Positions 34,743 through 43,894 of a stretch of 64,000 bases of DNA are shown here, in pieces. The translations under genes and the position numbers were made by a program. The notes under the pieces were generated by a model. That model was not told the origin of the DNA. It searched no databases and worked only from the letters and a program-made list of their open reading frames with translations. Source of the stretch: Verrucomicrobiales bacterium (GTDB taxonomy: Bacteria; Verrucomicrobiota; Verrucomicrobiia; Verrucomicrobiales; DEV007); assembly GCA_029213005.1 (NCBI GenBank), contig JARGPI010000028.1:1-64000 (forward strand). Reading direction: 5' to 3'. How positions within the stretch are numbered: the first letter of the stretch is position 1; the number at the start of each line of letters is the position of its first letter.

Positions 34743-35669
34743 ATGCAGACTTTTCGCTACGTCATGTCCAGATTTCTGCAGGCGCTATTCGCCCTGTTCT
34801 GCGTCGTTTCGCTGACGTTCTTTCTCTGTCGCCTCGCTCCGGGGAGTCCTTTTACTGAAGAAAAGGCGGTGCCGGAACATCTCATCGCGGTGATGAAAGA
34901 GAAGTACGGTTTTGATAAACCGCTCATCGCCCAATACGGTATCTATATGATGAATGCGATCCGGGGCGACCTTGGACCCTCATTCAAAAATAACGGATTT
35001 TCGGTGAATGAAATCATCGCTCAGAGCTGGCCGATTTCGATGCTGCTGGGTTTTGTCGGGCTCGCAATCGCATTGGTCATCGGTGTTCCGGTGGGCATGT
35101 TTGCGGCATCGAAGCGAAATACGATTGGCGATTACGGGCTGATGGCTCTCGCTATGATCGGGATTTGTTTACCGACTTTTGTGATCGCGCCCCTCCTCGG
35201 GGAAACCCTCGGAACCCGTCTGGGGTGGTTCGATGTCGCCACCTGGGAAGGCAGTAATGCCTGGCTTCTCGGCGCCCTCACACTGGGTCTCTACTACTCC
35301 GCCTACATCGCCCGCCTCACCCGCGGAAGTATGCTGGATGTGCTCAATCAGGACTTTATACGAACTGCACTTTCTAAAGGTGTCTCGCCGATGAAGATTT
35401 TGTTCAAACACGCGTTCCGCGGTGGTATTTCCCCCGTGGTTTCCTATCTCGGTCCCGCACTCGCCAGTCTCATCGGTGGTTCGTTTGTGGTTGAAACCAT
35501 CTTTGGTTTACCCGGTCTGGGCCAGCATTTTATCAAAGCAGCTACGAATCGCGATTACTGGCTCATCAATGGAACGGTAATTGTGTATTCCACCCTGATT
35601 TTAACCCTCAACTTCGTCGTTGATTTGGCGCAGGCGTGGCTTGATCCGCGTCGCCGCTCCAATGCCTAG
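34743..35669 (+). CDS. oppB: Oligopeptide ABC transporter permease (OppB/DppB type)
   Basis: 308 residues with six membrane helices. N-terminal RFLQALFALFCVVSLTFFLCRLAPG and FGL..LGQHFIKAATNRDY match the OppB family; the cytoplasmic EAA-like loop is SKGVSPMKILFKHAFRG. It forms the transmembrane channel with OppC. It starts just after the binding-protein gene, so they are one transcript. The ATPases OppD and OppF are not in this operon. Confidence 0.93.
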   Translation: MQTFRYVMSRFLQALFALFCVVSLTFFLCRLAPGSPFTEEKAVPEHLIAVMKEKYGFDKPLIAQYGIYMMNAIRGDLGPSFKNNGFSVNEIIAQSWPISMLLGFVGLAIALVIGVPVGMFAASKRNTIGDYGLMALAMIGICLPTFVIAPLLGETLGTRLGWFDVATWEGSNAWLLGALTLGLYYSAYIARLTRGSMLDVLNQDFIRTALSKGVSPMKILFKHAFRGGISPVVSYLGPALASLIGGSFVVETIFGLPGLGQHFIKAATNRDYWLINGTVIVYSTLILTLNFVVDLAQAWLDPRRRSNA

Positions 35670-35675
35670 TGAATT

Positions 35676-36596
35676 ATGAGTCAGGTTCTACCGCGTCACT
35701 CCAAAACGATCGAAGAAGGTACCTCGCTGGGTAAAGATGCCTGGCTGCGTTTGAAAAAGAACAAACTCGCCATGGCGAGTCTCTATTTCATTATCCTGAT
35801 TTCTCTGGCCTGTCTGCTGTTTCCGCTACTTCCGGGCTTTCCCGATCCGAACAAAACCTATCTGGAACTGAAGTCACAGGGACCACTGACGACCGCTCAA
35901 ACCAGTAGTGGGGAAAAAGTATTTTACCTGCTGGGAAGTGATCACCTTGGTCACGATATCTATTCCAGAATTATCCACGGAGGTCGGGTTTCCCTAACCG
36001 TCGGGCTCATTGCGACCGCCGTTTCATTGACGATCGGATTGATCTACGGGGCCGTTTCCGGGTTCATCGGAGGCCGAACCGATGCGGTCATGATGCGGAT
36101 TGTCGATATCCTCTACGCATTGCCCTTTATGATCATCGTGATCATTTTGACTACCTATTTCGGCAACAAACTCTGGCTGTTGTTTGTCTGTATCGGAGCG
36201 GTCGAATGGCTCACCATGGCGCGGATCGTCCGGTCGCAGGTTCAGTCCCTGACCAAGCAGGAATTTATTGAAGCCGCCCGCAGTTTGGGATTGTCGAAGT
36301 GGCGTATCATCTACCGGCACCTCATTCCGAACACCCTCGGACCGGTCATCGTTTACACTACCCTGACTGTCCCGGCAGTGATGCGGCTCGAAGCGATTCT
36401 GAGTTTCCTCGGCCTCGGGGTACAGCCGCCCAACGCGAGTTGGGGGAGCCTGATTAAAGAGGGTGCCGACCGAATGGCGAGTGATCCCTATTTATTGATT
36501 TTCCCTGCCATTGTTTTCGGACTGACACTCTTCGCTCTGAATTTCCTCGGCGACGGCTTGCGCGATGCGCTCGATCCGAAGAGTTCCAAAGACTAG
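35676..36596 (+). CDS. oppC: Oligopeptide ABC transporter permease (OppC/DppC type)
   Basis: 306 residues. An N-terminal OppC_N segment (NKLAMASLYFIILISLACL) is followed by HLLGSDHLGHDIYSR-type sequence and EAARSLGLSKWRIIYRHLIPN (the EAA motif that docks the ATPase), then PNASWGSLI and LGDGLRDALDP. It pairs with OppB. It ends the transporter unit; the next gene is a small membrane protein, not an ATPase. Confidence 0.93.
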   Translation: MSQVLPRHSKTIEEGTSLGKDAWLRLKKNKLAMASLYFIILISLACLLFPLLPGFPDPNKTYLELKSQGPLTTAQTSSGEKVFYLLGSDHLGHDIYSRIIHGGRVSLTVGLIATAVSLTIGLIYGAVSGFIGGRTDAVMMRIVDILYALPFMIIVIILTTYFGNKLWLLFVCIGAVEWLTMARIVRSQVQSLTKQEFIEAARSLGLSKWRIIYRHLIPNTLGPVIVYTTLTVPAVMRLEAILSFLGLGVQPPNASWGSLIKEGADRMASDPYLLIFPAIVFGLTLFALNFLGDGLRDALDPKSSKD

Positions 36597-36671
36597 GGTA
36601 AGCGGTGCGGAGGCCGATGGGTTTGAACGGAGCCGTCATGTGTGCGAGAGTATCGTATCATCTGCGAGTCA

Positions 36672-36944
36672 ATGAACGTTCTTTCCATGTTCGATCAGGT
36701 TTTCGGCGACTGGCTGAACGTCGAAAATAAGAGAAATGTTTTAGCGATTTTTGTAATCGTAAAGTTTTTCGCGGTAGTCGGTTTCGTCAGTTTCCTCGTC
36801 TGGACGATTCGGAAAAATGCGGCCAAACAATGTCCGGACACCGCGAACCTTCTGGATGAATTGGATCACGAAACCGACGAGCCCGGGCGCCACGAAGATA
36901 ACAAAGAGGAATGGCAGAAAAACCCCGACTGGTGGAAAGAGTAA
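36672..36944 (+). CDS. Small single-pass membrane protein, unknown
   Basis: 90 residues from the ATG at 36672 (a GTG at 36642 would add ten residues). One membrane helix (about 22-45, VLAIFVIVKFFAVVGFVSFLVW), then a cytoplasmic acidic tail (NLLDELDHETDEPGRHEDNKEEWQKNPDWW). It follows oppC by about 75 bp on the same strand and converges with the CHAT gene. No recognised family. Confidence 0.5.
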   Translation: MNVLSMFDQVFGDWLNVENKRNVLAIFVIVKFFAVVGFVSFLVWTIRKNAAKQCPDTANLLDELDHETDEPGRHEDNKEEWQKNPDWWKE

Positions 36945-36954
36945 GCCCCGATCC

Positions 36955-39930
36955 CTATTGTGCTCCGTGGCTCAGGATAAACGGCCCGGCAAGTTTCACG
37001 GCGGCGGTGATTCCCTGTTTCTCGCGGAATTCGCGGAGGTAGGCTCCCTGCACGGCGGAAGCGATCCGGGCGGGGCTTTGTGCACCTCCTTGTAAGTTCC
37101 GGTAAAAGTCGACCATAAACAGCGCGGTCTCCCGGTCGGCTACGGGCCACAGGGTGAGCAGTAAATTCTCCGCGCCTGCCTGCATGAGTCCGCGCCGCAT
37201 TCCGAGGACGCCTTCTCCGGACCGGGCTTCGCCCAAACCGGTTTCACAGGCGGATAACACAACCAGCCAGGTCCCGTCCAGATCCAGCCCCGCCATTTCC
37301 TCGGCAGTGAGTATCCCGTCGTTCGCGGTGTCGAGGACACGTCCGGCGCCCCATTGTTTCAAGGTGGCTTCGGCTCCTGCGAGGGCAACGCCGCTACGGT
37401 GCATCGGATTATCGAGAACCACGTCGCTGAACGAAACGAGGGCTCCCGCGTTCGAGCTGCGAGTCGCATCCCAGTAAGGTTTCCCGCGCTCCATTGCATC
37501 GAGTCGTCCTGTCTGCGGCAGATAAAATCCGTGGGTCGCAAAATGAAGCACACCGGGCGAGTCCAACGCGTTTACCGAGGCTTCTGTCGCTGAAGACTCG
37601 AGATGGCTTTCGATTTTCCATTTCCACTCCGATTCGATCAATTTCCGGAGCGCCGCTTCTTCCGCCTTGGTTCCCGGGAGCGGTGAGAGTCCGATCCGGC
37701 CCAACACACCCCGCATCGACACGGCTGCGTCGCGATTGATTTCGCGGCGTGAGTTGACCTTTTCGGTAGTGGGTGTCTGAAAGTCGGGGTTTGCGAGAAT
37801 CTCCATCGCCTGGTTCCGGGTCGAGTCGTTTTTCCGCAGAAGATCACGACCCGATGTGATGTAGGACAGGGGCCAGACCTCTCCTACAAAGCGACCGTCG
37901 TCGGCCAGTAAGGTCGCAAATGAGAAAAAATTCAGGGCACCGTCCGGCGAGAGTATCAAGCGAGTGCCTTCCGCAGGGAGCAGGTCTTTAAGCGGGCCCC
38001 ACACGCTTTTCCCTGCTGCGGTCAGTAATTTCTGCATCTCCTTGTCGGACAGGTCGGACCGCACTGCCCTGGCGTAGTGTTCCATTCCGGCTTCCACACT
38101 GGTGGCGGTATCGAGCCTGACGAACCTTGGCGCATTTTCCGCGGTCAGGACGATGGCACCATAGCTGGGGACAAAACGACCCGGGGCAGAATAGTCACGA
38201 TAGCGGATGAATTCGATCACCGTCGCGCCCTCCGGTAAGGCTGCCTGCACCGTTGCCACTTCTGTTGAAAGCGAGGAACGGGCCCTGCCGAAGCCTTTGA
38301 CATCACGGGCGAGACTGCCTTCCAGTTCCAAAATCTCCTGCCGCAGTGACGCGGTGTTCGGTCCTCCGGAGTTGGCTCCGCTGAGGAGTGATTCCATCAG
38401 TTCCCGTCGCTTCACGTGCAACGTCGCGAGTGCCTGAGCTGCGGCCTCGTCGGTGGCTTCCAGAGCGAGCTCGCGGTCTTCCAGAATCGATTCGAGAACG
38501 ATCCCTTTGGTTTTTAATACCACCGAATATAATTCTTCAGGCAATCCGAGGTTCACCCACAGGCTCCACGGATCAACTGATGATCGGTAGGCGAGGCGGA
38601 GTGATTCGTCGGCAAAGGCGAGCACCTCTTCGAGATTCTCCATCCGCGCTGTGAGTACCTGCTGCGCGATATCCGTCGCGGCAGCTCTATCGCCCCGAGC
38701 CAGCGCGAGAAGGGCTTGGCTCTCACTGATGTCCAGAACTGCCGGGTGTCCTTCGGGGTATTGGGATTTTGTCAGGGCGATAGCTTTTGCATAGGACGCC
38801 GCGGCTTCATCATGTTTCCCGAGGATTGCCTGGAGATCGCCGATCAGCTTGAGGCTTTCTTCCGGTCGAATCACGTTGTATTCCAGAGTCAGCATGCGCT
38901 GTTGTTCAAAGTCTTCGCCGCGTCGGGAAATGCCTTCCAACATGAGCTCAAGAGCGGTTTTTTCCTCACCCGCCGCGCGGAAGACGAGAGCGGCGCGCTC
39001 GAAAATCAGGTAGTTCATATTAATCTCGACGCCCTCGAGAGTTTTCGTGATGGCCTCTTTCGGAACCGCGGGATTCGTTTTCAAAGTTGTCTCGGCCCAC
39101 TTCGTGTAGAGAGGAAACATTTCCATAGCCGACTCCCGCGCCTGTTTACAGAACCCGATCGCCTCGACGTGTTTTTCTGAAAGGGAGGTCACCTCCGCCA
39201 GCTCCATGAGAAGATTGGCGCGGCCGCGCAGGTAGTTCATTTTCAGCGAGTCGGTAAAGGCATTCTCATTCCCGCCGTTCATTTTTAGCACGAGACCCCA
39301 GGCTTTGTCGATTTCCTCGAGCCGCGTCAAAAACGCATCTGTCGCTTTCGCATAGTCACCGGTCTGGCGGAAGAAGGTTCCCTCCATGGACGAAACCTCG
39401 GCGGCGAGAATTTGATAGCCGAGGGCTGGATTTTCGGCGGCCTGCTTTTTCCATAGCGGGACGATCGTGAGAGCTTCGTTAAAGGATTCCGTGGCCCGCT
39501 CGAAATCACCTGCTGCGAGGTAAAAGTTCACCAATCCGCGCAGACTGATTCGAACCCGGTCGTGAACCATCGTCATCATTTGCGGGGCTGCGGAGGCAGG
39601 GATTCCGGCTGGCGGCTTGATCGAGCGGGCCTGCTCGACGCTGCGTTTCAGATCCGCTTCCGCGCCGAGATAATTACCATTGTTGTATCGCAGCGAGGCC
39701 CGGTTATGAAGGGCGGAATTCATCTGAATCCCCATCGAAAAATCGTCCGCGACCGGTTCGAGTAGGGTCACCAGTTTGTCGGCGCTCACTTCCGCTGCGA
39801 GCATATCGCCGGCACTCCAATGCTGCGAAATTTCATCCCAGAATGGTTGGGCGTCGGCGTGAGTTTGGGCAAGGGCAGCCCCGGTTGAAAGACAAAGGAG
39901 CAGTGCGAATAGAAAAAGCTTAGGCCGCAT
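36955..39930 (-). CDS. Exported TPR-CHAT protein (caspase-like peptidase domain)
   Basis: 991 residues: signal peptide (about 1-21, FLFALLLCLSTGAALA), helical TPR repeats (about 30-470, e.g. YAKATDAFLTRLEEIDKAW and DEAAASYAKAIALTKSQYPEGHPAVL), a linker, then a CHAT domain (about 640-985). Its predicted dyad is His800 (HFATHGF) and Cys895 (LSACETG), as in caspase-related CHAT peptidases and separase. CHAT proteases include the gRAMP partner Csx29 and gasdermin-activating proteases, but those are cytosolic; this one carries an export signal, so its targets would be in the periplasm or outside. A helix AGAENLLLTLWPVADRET follows the Cys. Monocistronic. Confidence 0.9.
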   Translation of the reverse strand: MRPKLFLFALLLCLSTGAALAQTHADAQPFWDEISQHWSAGDMLAAEVSADKLVTLLEPVADDFSMGIQMNSALHNRASLRYNNGNYLGAEADLKRSVEQARSIKPPAGIPASAAPQMMTMVHDRVRISLRGLVNFYLAAGDFERATESFNEALTIVPLWKKQAAENPALGYQILAAEVSSMEGTFFRQTGDYAKATDAFLTRLEEIDKAWGLVLKMNGGNENAFTDSLKMNYLRGRANLLMELAEVTSLSEKHVEAIGFCKQARESAMEMFPLYTKWAETTLKTNPAVPKEAITKTLEGVEINMNYLIFERAALVFRAAGEEKTALELMLEGISRRGEDFEQQRMLTLEYNVIRPEESLKLIGDLQAILGKHDEAAASYAKAIALTKSQYPEGHPAVLDISESQALLALARGDRAAATDIAQQVLTARMENLEEVLAFADESLRLAYRSSVDPWSLWVNLGLPEELYSVVLKTKGIVLESILEDRELALEATDEAAAQALATLHVKRRELMESLLSGANSGGPNTASLRQEILELEGSLARDVKGFGRARSSLSTEVATVQAALPEGATVIEFIRYRDYSAPGRFVPSYGAIVLTAENAPRFVRLDTATSVEAGMEHYARAVRSDLSDKEMQKLLTAAGKSVWGPLKDLLPAEGTRLILSPDGALNFFSFATLLADDGRFVGEVWPLSYITSGRDLLRKNDSTRNQAMEILANPDFQTPTTEKVNSRREINRDAAVSMRGVLGRIGLSPLPGTKAEEAALRKLIESEWKWKIESHLESSATEASVNALDSPGVLHFATHGFYLPQTGRLDAMERGKPYWDATRSSNAGALVSFSDVVLDNPMHRSGVALAGAEATLKQWGAGRVLDTANDGILTAEEMAGLDLDGTWLVVLSACETGLGEARSGEGVLGMRRGLMQAGAENLLLTLWPVADRETALFMVDFYRNLQGGAQSPARIASAVQGAYLREFREKQGITAAVKLAGPFILSHGAQ

Positions 39931-40014
39931 TTGCTAAACATACTTCGGCGGAACGGGATGCGCCAAAGTTTTCGTTATTCAGCACCGGTTTCATTACAAG
40001 TCTGCGATAGCGAA

Positions 40015-41151
40015 CTAGGGAATTGCGGGAAGTTTTGCACCATAGTAGACCGCGCGGTAACGGGCGTCATCGAAAGCAAAATGGAGATACTTTCGATCCT
40101 GACTGACGAATCCATCGGGGTAGTTGAGGGGGCGACCGGGACCTTTGCTGGATTCCGAAACCAGAACGCGCTGGTATGGCCAGGTCTGCATGCCGTCGAA
40201 GCTGACCCAGAGGGCGAGGGGATGCCTGCCTTTTGGACTGGGGTTATGCAGCAGTGCGACCGCGTCTCCACCGAGAGGGTAGAGCGTTGCTTTTGATCCG
40301 GGATTCGGTATTTCTGTTTTACGGGCAAAGTCCGGCCAGGTTCGGCCGCCATCAGTCGATTCGGCATAGTAAAGAACCCCTCCGAGTCGATCCGCGCGGA
40401 TAATCATCGCAATCCGACCATCGGCCAGCTCGACGATATTATTCTCTGCCCAGCCGTAGTAGTTGTCGTCGGGCGAAATTCGGACGTTGCCATGTTCCGT
40501 CCAGGTTTTTCCTCCATCGGAACTCATCAGCACGCCGTTGCGGGGATCGGTTGGCGGAGACATGCGACGCCCGTTCGATATATTCCGGGTCTCACCCACC
40601 CGGAGGTAATGCTGGAAAGGCAACAGAATCCGTCCGTCCCGGGTTTCGATGTGATTGCGGATAAATGTTCGATCTTTCAGTCGTCCCGGGACTGGCTCGA
40701 GCGGGCTCCAGCTCCGGCAGGAATCGTCGCTGTGAGTCATCCATTCTTTCCAATCGGCGAAGGTCCCGTCGTGAGTTGCCACAAAGAGTGTGCAGCGCCC
40801 TGCGTGCACCATCAGCTCGGTGGGAACCAGCGCGGCGTTCGGATTTTTTGCCTTCACCCCGAAATCGATCGGCTCCATGGGTGACCAGTTTTCTCCCTGA
40901 TCAAGACTGCGGGAGAGGAAAACCCGATTCCGGGGCATCGGTTCGGTATCGCCCCCGCCCAGCATAATCATGACCCAGCTTCCGTCGGGCATCGGGCGCA
41001 GCGTCGTGTCGCAGGCGAGTCGGTCGGGGCTCTTGCCGTCGAAAATCAGAGTGCCACGGTCCTCTGTCGCGTCCTGTTTGACGGGGTCGTCTACCGCAAA
41101 TCCGGAGACAGCGATAAGCGAGGCCAGAAGAATACCGGGAAAAGATCTCAT
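40015..41151 (-). CDS. Exported BNR/sialidase-fold protein
   Basis: 378 residues with a signal peptide (about 1-19). It carries several Asp-box (BNR, S-x-D-x-G-x-T-W) motifs: SLDQGENWSP, SDDSCRSWSP, SSDGGKTWTEHG, STDGGRTWPD and a degenerate SFDGMQTWPY, marking a six-bladed sialidase-type propeller. HVRNHIETRDGRILLPFQHY-like and RADRLGGVLYYAESTDG are typical of exo-alpha-sialidase-like and glucosidase-like PVC proteins. It could act on sialic acids or other glycans; the Arg triad cannot be confirmed by eye. It stands alone. Confidence 0.75.
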   Translation of the reverse strand: MRSFPGILLASLIAVSGFAVDDPVKQDATEDRGTLIFDGKSPDRLACDTTLRPMPDGSWVMIMLGGGDTEPMPRNRVFLSRSLDQGENWSPMEPIDFGVKAKNPNAALVPTELMVHAGRCTLFVATHDGTFADWKEWMTHSDDSCRSWSPLEPVPGRLKDRTFIRNHIETRDGRILLPFQHYLRVGETRNISNGRRMSPPTDPRNGVLMSSDGGKTWTEHGNVRISPDDNYYGWAENNIVELADGRIAMIIRADRLGGVLYYAESTDGGRTWPDFARKTEIPNPGSKATLYPLGGDAVALLHNPSPKGRHPLALWVSFDGMQTWPYQRVLVSESSKGPGRPLNYPDGFVSQDRKYLHFAFDDARYRAVYYGAKLPAIP

Positions 41152-41215
41152 CGCTCACCCTTTGTCGAAAGAGCGATGCAATCAAATCGCGGATACAGGT
41201 CCTTTTCTTTTCCGC

Positions 41216-42235
41216 TTAGACCTGCTCGGTTGTTGCCGCCGGTGCATCGTCTGCGGAACGGACCATGGAGGTCAGATTGTGGTAGTAGGGAACGGAGAAT
41301 ATCGCTCCGATCAAAGCTCCGGTCCGGCCCATGAAATAAACCACATAGAATTCCAGTGCCTGAAAGGCGTGAACAGGGCCGCGAAGCTGTTTGCGGCAGT
41401 TTACTAAACTAAGCGTCAGGACCGATGCGAGACACCCGATTCCGGCGAGAGCCAGCAGCGCGCCCGGTAAAACAAAAAATATACTGAGCAATGCGCCGAT
41501 TATGGTGAGTAATAAACCGATACCGAAAAGAAAGGTCGCGATCACCAATTTATCTGCGGGGTTTTTCTTTACAGTACGGAGAATGCCACGGCCATGCCAT
41601 AGTTCGCGGCGGAAAAGTCCGTGAAAGGTTTTTGGATTGCCCTCGTGAGCGACAATAATCGCCGGGTCGTGATAGACCGCTCCAGACCGACTCGCCCGGG
41701 CGCAGAGTTCTTTGTCCTCGCCTGCTTCGAGGCTGGAGTCGAACTGGCCGATTTCGTTAAAGAACGCTTTGTGAATAAAAAAATTTCCCGCCGGGACGAA
41801 TTTAGCTTTTTCCTTTGAGGTGGGTTTTGCCTCCAGAGAAACCAGTAGGGATTCGACCGGGGCCGGGTTTTCCGGGAGCACATAGCTAGCCCCGGTGATG
41901 CAGTTCTCGTCACCTAAAGATTTCAATCCCGTTTCCAGCCAGTCCGGTGTGGGTATACAGTCGGCATCGAGAAATGCGAGCACTTCTCCGCGCGCTTCCG
42001 CTACCGCAGCGTTCCGCATCTGTGAGACGTTAACTCCGGCGAGGTCGATAATCTGATCGACGAGCGGTCGGGCGATTTCCACGGTCTGATCCGTCGAGCC
42101 ATTATCAACCAGGATCACTTCGTACTCGCTTCGGGGCGTCGTTCCGGCATGTAAAGCGCTGAGGCAGAGACCGATCCACCGCTCCTCGTTTCGGGCCGGG
42201 ATTACCACGGAGATTTTTGGGGTGGCTCTGTTCAT
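41216..42235 (-). CDS. Family 2 glycosyltransferase with C-terminal membrane helices
   Basis: 339 residues. The GT-A core (1-230) has ISVVIPARNEERWIG, LVDNGSTDQTVEIA, LAFLDADCIPTPDWLE (the DxD motif) and AGEDKELCARASRSG. Two or three membrane helices follow (about 245-310). Such enzymes add sugars to lipid-linked acceptors at the cytoplasmic face. It is divergent from an O-antigen ligase-like gene, which suggests cell-surface polysaccharide synthesis. The 111-bp AT-rich gap between them likely holds both promoters. It ends in an acidic tail. Confidence 0.88.
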   Translation of the reverse strand: MNRATPKISVVIPARNEERWIGLCLSALHAGTTPRSEYEVILVDNGSTDQTVEIARPLVDQIIDLAGVNVSQMRNAAVAEARGEVLAFLDADCIPTPDWLETGLKSLGDENCITGASYVLPENPAPVESLLVSLEAKPTSKEKAKFVPAGNFFIHKAFFNEIGQFDSSLEAGEDKELCARASRSGAVYHDPAIIVAHEGNPKTFHGLFRRELWHGRGILRTVKKNPADKLVIATFLFGIGLLLTIIGALLSIFFVLPGALLALAGIGCLASVLTLSLVNCRKQLRGPVHAFQALEFYVVYFMGRTGALIGAIFSVPYYHNLTSMVRSADDAPAATTEQV

Positions 42236-42346
42236 CGACTAAATTCGCTGTTTCAATCTCATTATAAGTTATAAAAACAATAATTAAATGGATTTTTAAT
42301 AAAAGATCGCTAAATTCTTGGAAACGCGAATAACCCAGCTTAAACG

Positions 42347-43894
42347 ATGTTTCGTTTCTTCGTTCCCAATACACAGACAGAGGTCGATATCGATGCGCCA
42401 AAGGATAGGAGCCTTCCGCTGCTTAGAATTTTCTTTATTCTATACATGGTTTCCTTTGTCTTCGACTATAAAGCGGTCGATTTGGAATTCGGGGCGACGA
42501 GCACGGGCGGGTCTCCTTTTCAGTATGCCTACCTGGGAATCGCGATGCTGGCGGGAATGGTCGGAACGCTCCTCGGGTTTAAGTATTTGCTAACCCGTCC
42601 GGGTGTTTTTATCGCGGGCCTCTGGTGGGGACTTACGTTGTTTGCTATCGTGGTTTCCTTTACTTCCGGTAACGAGTTGGGCCGGATTCTGCGACTTCTG
42701 ATTCCTTCGTTGCTGGTGGGATTTGCGATCAATTTGACACTGATTGTCGCGAGTGCCGGGATGCGGCCGAAGGAGGCGATGCGGATCTTTTTTGTAGTCG
42801 CGGTCACCAATGTAATTTGGCGTTTTGTGTTCGGGGCCTTTCTCAGCGGCCTTTCGATTAATGAGGCGCGGATGGGGATTCTCAGTCCGGGGATGCGCTT
42901 TCTTTTTGCGTGGTCGGCCTGCGCCTTGCTACTACGCAAAAAATTCACGCCCTGGGTGCTGGTGGGTTTCGGGGTGCCGCTCGCGGTTGCGGCACTATCA
43001 ATTACCCGCTCGCTTGTACTGCCGATTGGGGCGTCTTTCGGAACGGCATTTTGCGTGATGGGGCTGGGGATTTTCCTGAAGGTCTATGACATCAAACATG
43101 CGATCCGGAAGGTCGGCGCTCTGTTCGGTTTTGGAATTGCCTGTTTGTTTATTATTGTGATTGCGGCGATAGCGGTGCCCAGCATGGCGCAACGCTGGGA
43201 GCAGCGGCTTTTCGATAACCGGGGTTCGGGCGATAATGTTCGGGGGGAAACCACCGAGGATTTGTCGACCCTGATGCGAAAAGCTGAGGCCAAGTCGATG
43301 TGGGACATTCTGGCGAAAGATCCCCATACATTTATCTATGGAAAAGGGCTCGGTGCCAGCTATTACTGGGACGAGACTTTTTATCCCGAGTTGTTTCTGG
43401 TTTACCCGGAGGACCGTCATCAATTCCCGCTCGATATCTATAGTGCGGGGCACAGTATTTGGACCTACACCTTATTTTCGCGGGGCTTTGTCGGGGTATT
43501 CCTGCTCCTGCTTTCATTTTTCGTCTGTATGGGGATGAGTTTGCATACCTTTTACCTCAACAGCCGAACCGTGGCGGGGAAACGATCTCCCGATATCTTT
43601 CTGGTGGCGTTTCCGTTTGTCGCGATGTGGGCGGTTCTCAGCGAGAGTATCACGCTCAATCCCTTCGATGAACGGTATACCGGCGTGTTGTATGGTTTTA
43701 TTCTCGCTTTTCCCCAGTTTTTCTACAATCGGATTTGCTACCTTCGTTTTCGAGAAGAGCGGACCTTCAGCGCACCGCAAATGATTATTGATCAGGACTT
43801 GATCGATAGTGACGAGGAGCTGGTAAATGATTACGGGCTCAATGCGGGCGCCAGTTTTCCGCAGAAGCAGGGCCACGGAAAAGCTTTTACCTAG
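42347..43894 (+). CDS. O-antigen ligase/polymerase-like membrane protein
   Basis: 515 residues with about ten membrane helices (first near 30-45, further ones to 425). A large periplasmic loop (about 285-375, FDNRGSGDNVRGETTEDLSTLM..GKGLGASYYWDETFYPE) precedes the final helices. This is the WaaL/Wzy topology; a conserved H-S-x-W/Y (GHSIWTYTLFSRG) element falls after the loop, as in O-antigen ligases. It may attach or polymerise surface glycan together with the divergent glycosyltransferase. The 3' end overlaps the convergent glcF end by 4 bp. Exact reaction unknown. Confidence 0.7.
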   Translation: MFRFFVPNTQTEVDIDAPKDRSLPLLRIFFILYMVSFVFDYKAVDLEFGATSTGGSPFQYAYLGIAMLAGMVGTLLGFKYLLTRPGVFIAGLWWGLTLFAIVVSFTSGNELGRILRLLIPSLLVGFAINLTLIVASAGMRPKEAMRIFFVVAVTNVIWRFVFGAFLSGLSINEARMGILSPGMRFLFAWSACALLLRKKFTPWVLVGFGVPLAVAALSITRSLVLPIGASFGTAFCVMGLGIFLKVYDIKHAIRKVGALFGFGIACLFIIVIAAIAVPSMAQRWEQRLFDNRGSGDNVRGETTEDLSTLMRKAEAKSMWDILAKDPHTFIYGKGLGASYYWDETFYPELFLVYPEDRHQFPLDIYSAGHSIWTYTLFSRGFVGVFLLLLSFFVCMGMSLHTFYLNSRTVAGKRSPDIFLVAFPFVAMWAVLSESITLNPFDERYTGVLYGFILAFPQFFYNRICYLRFREERTFSAPQMIIDQDLIDSDEELVNDYGLNAGASFPQKQGHGKAFT

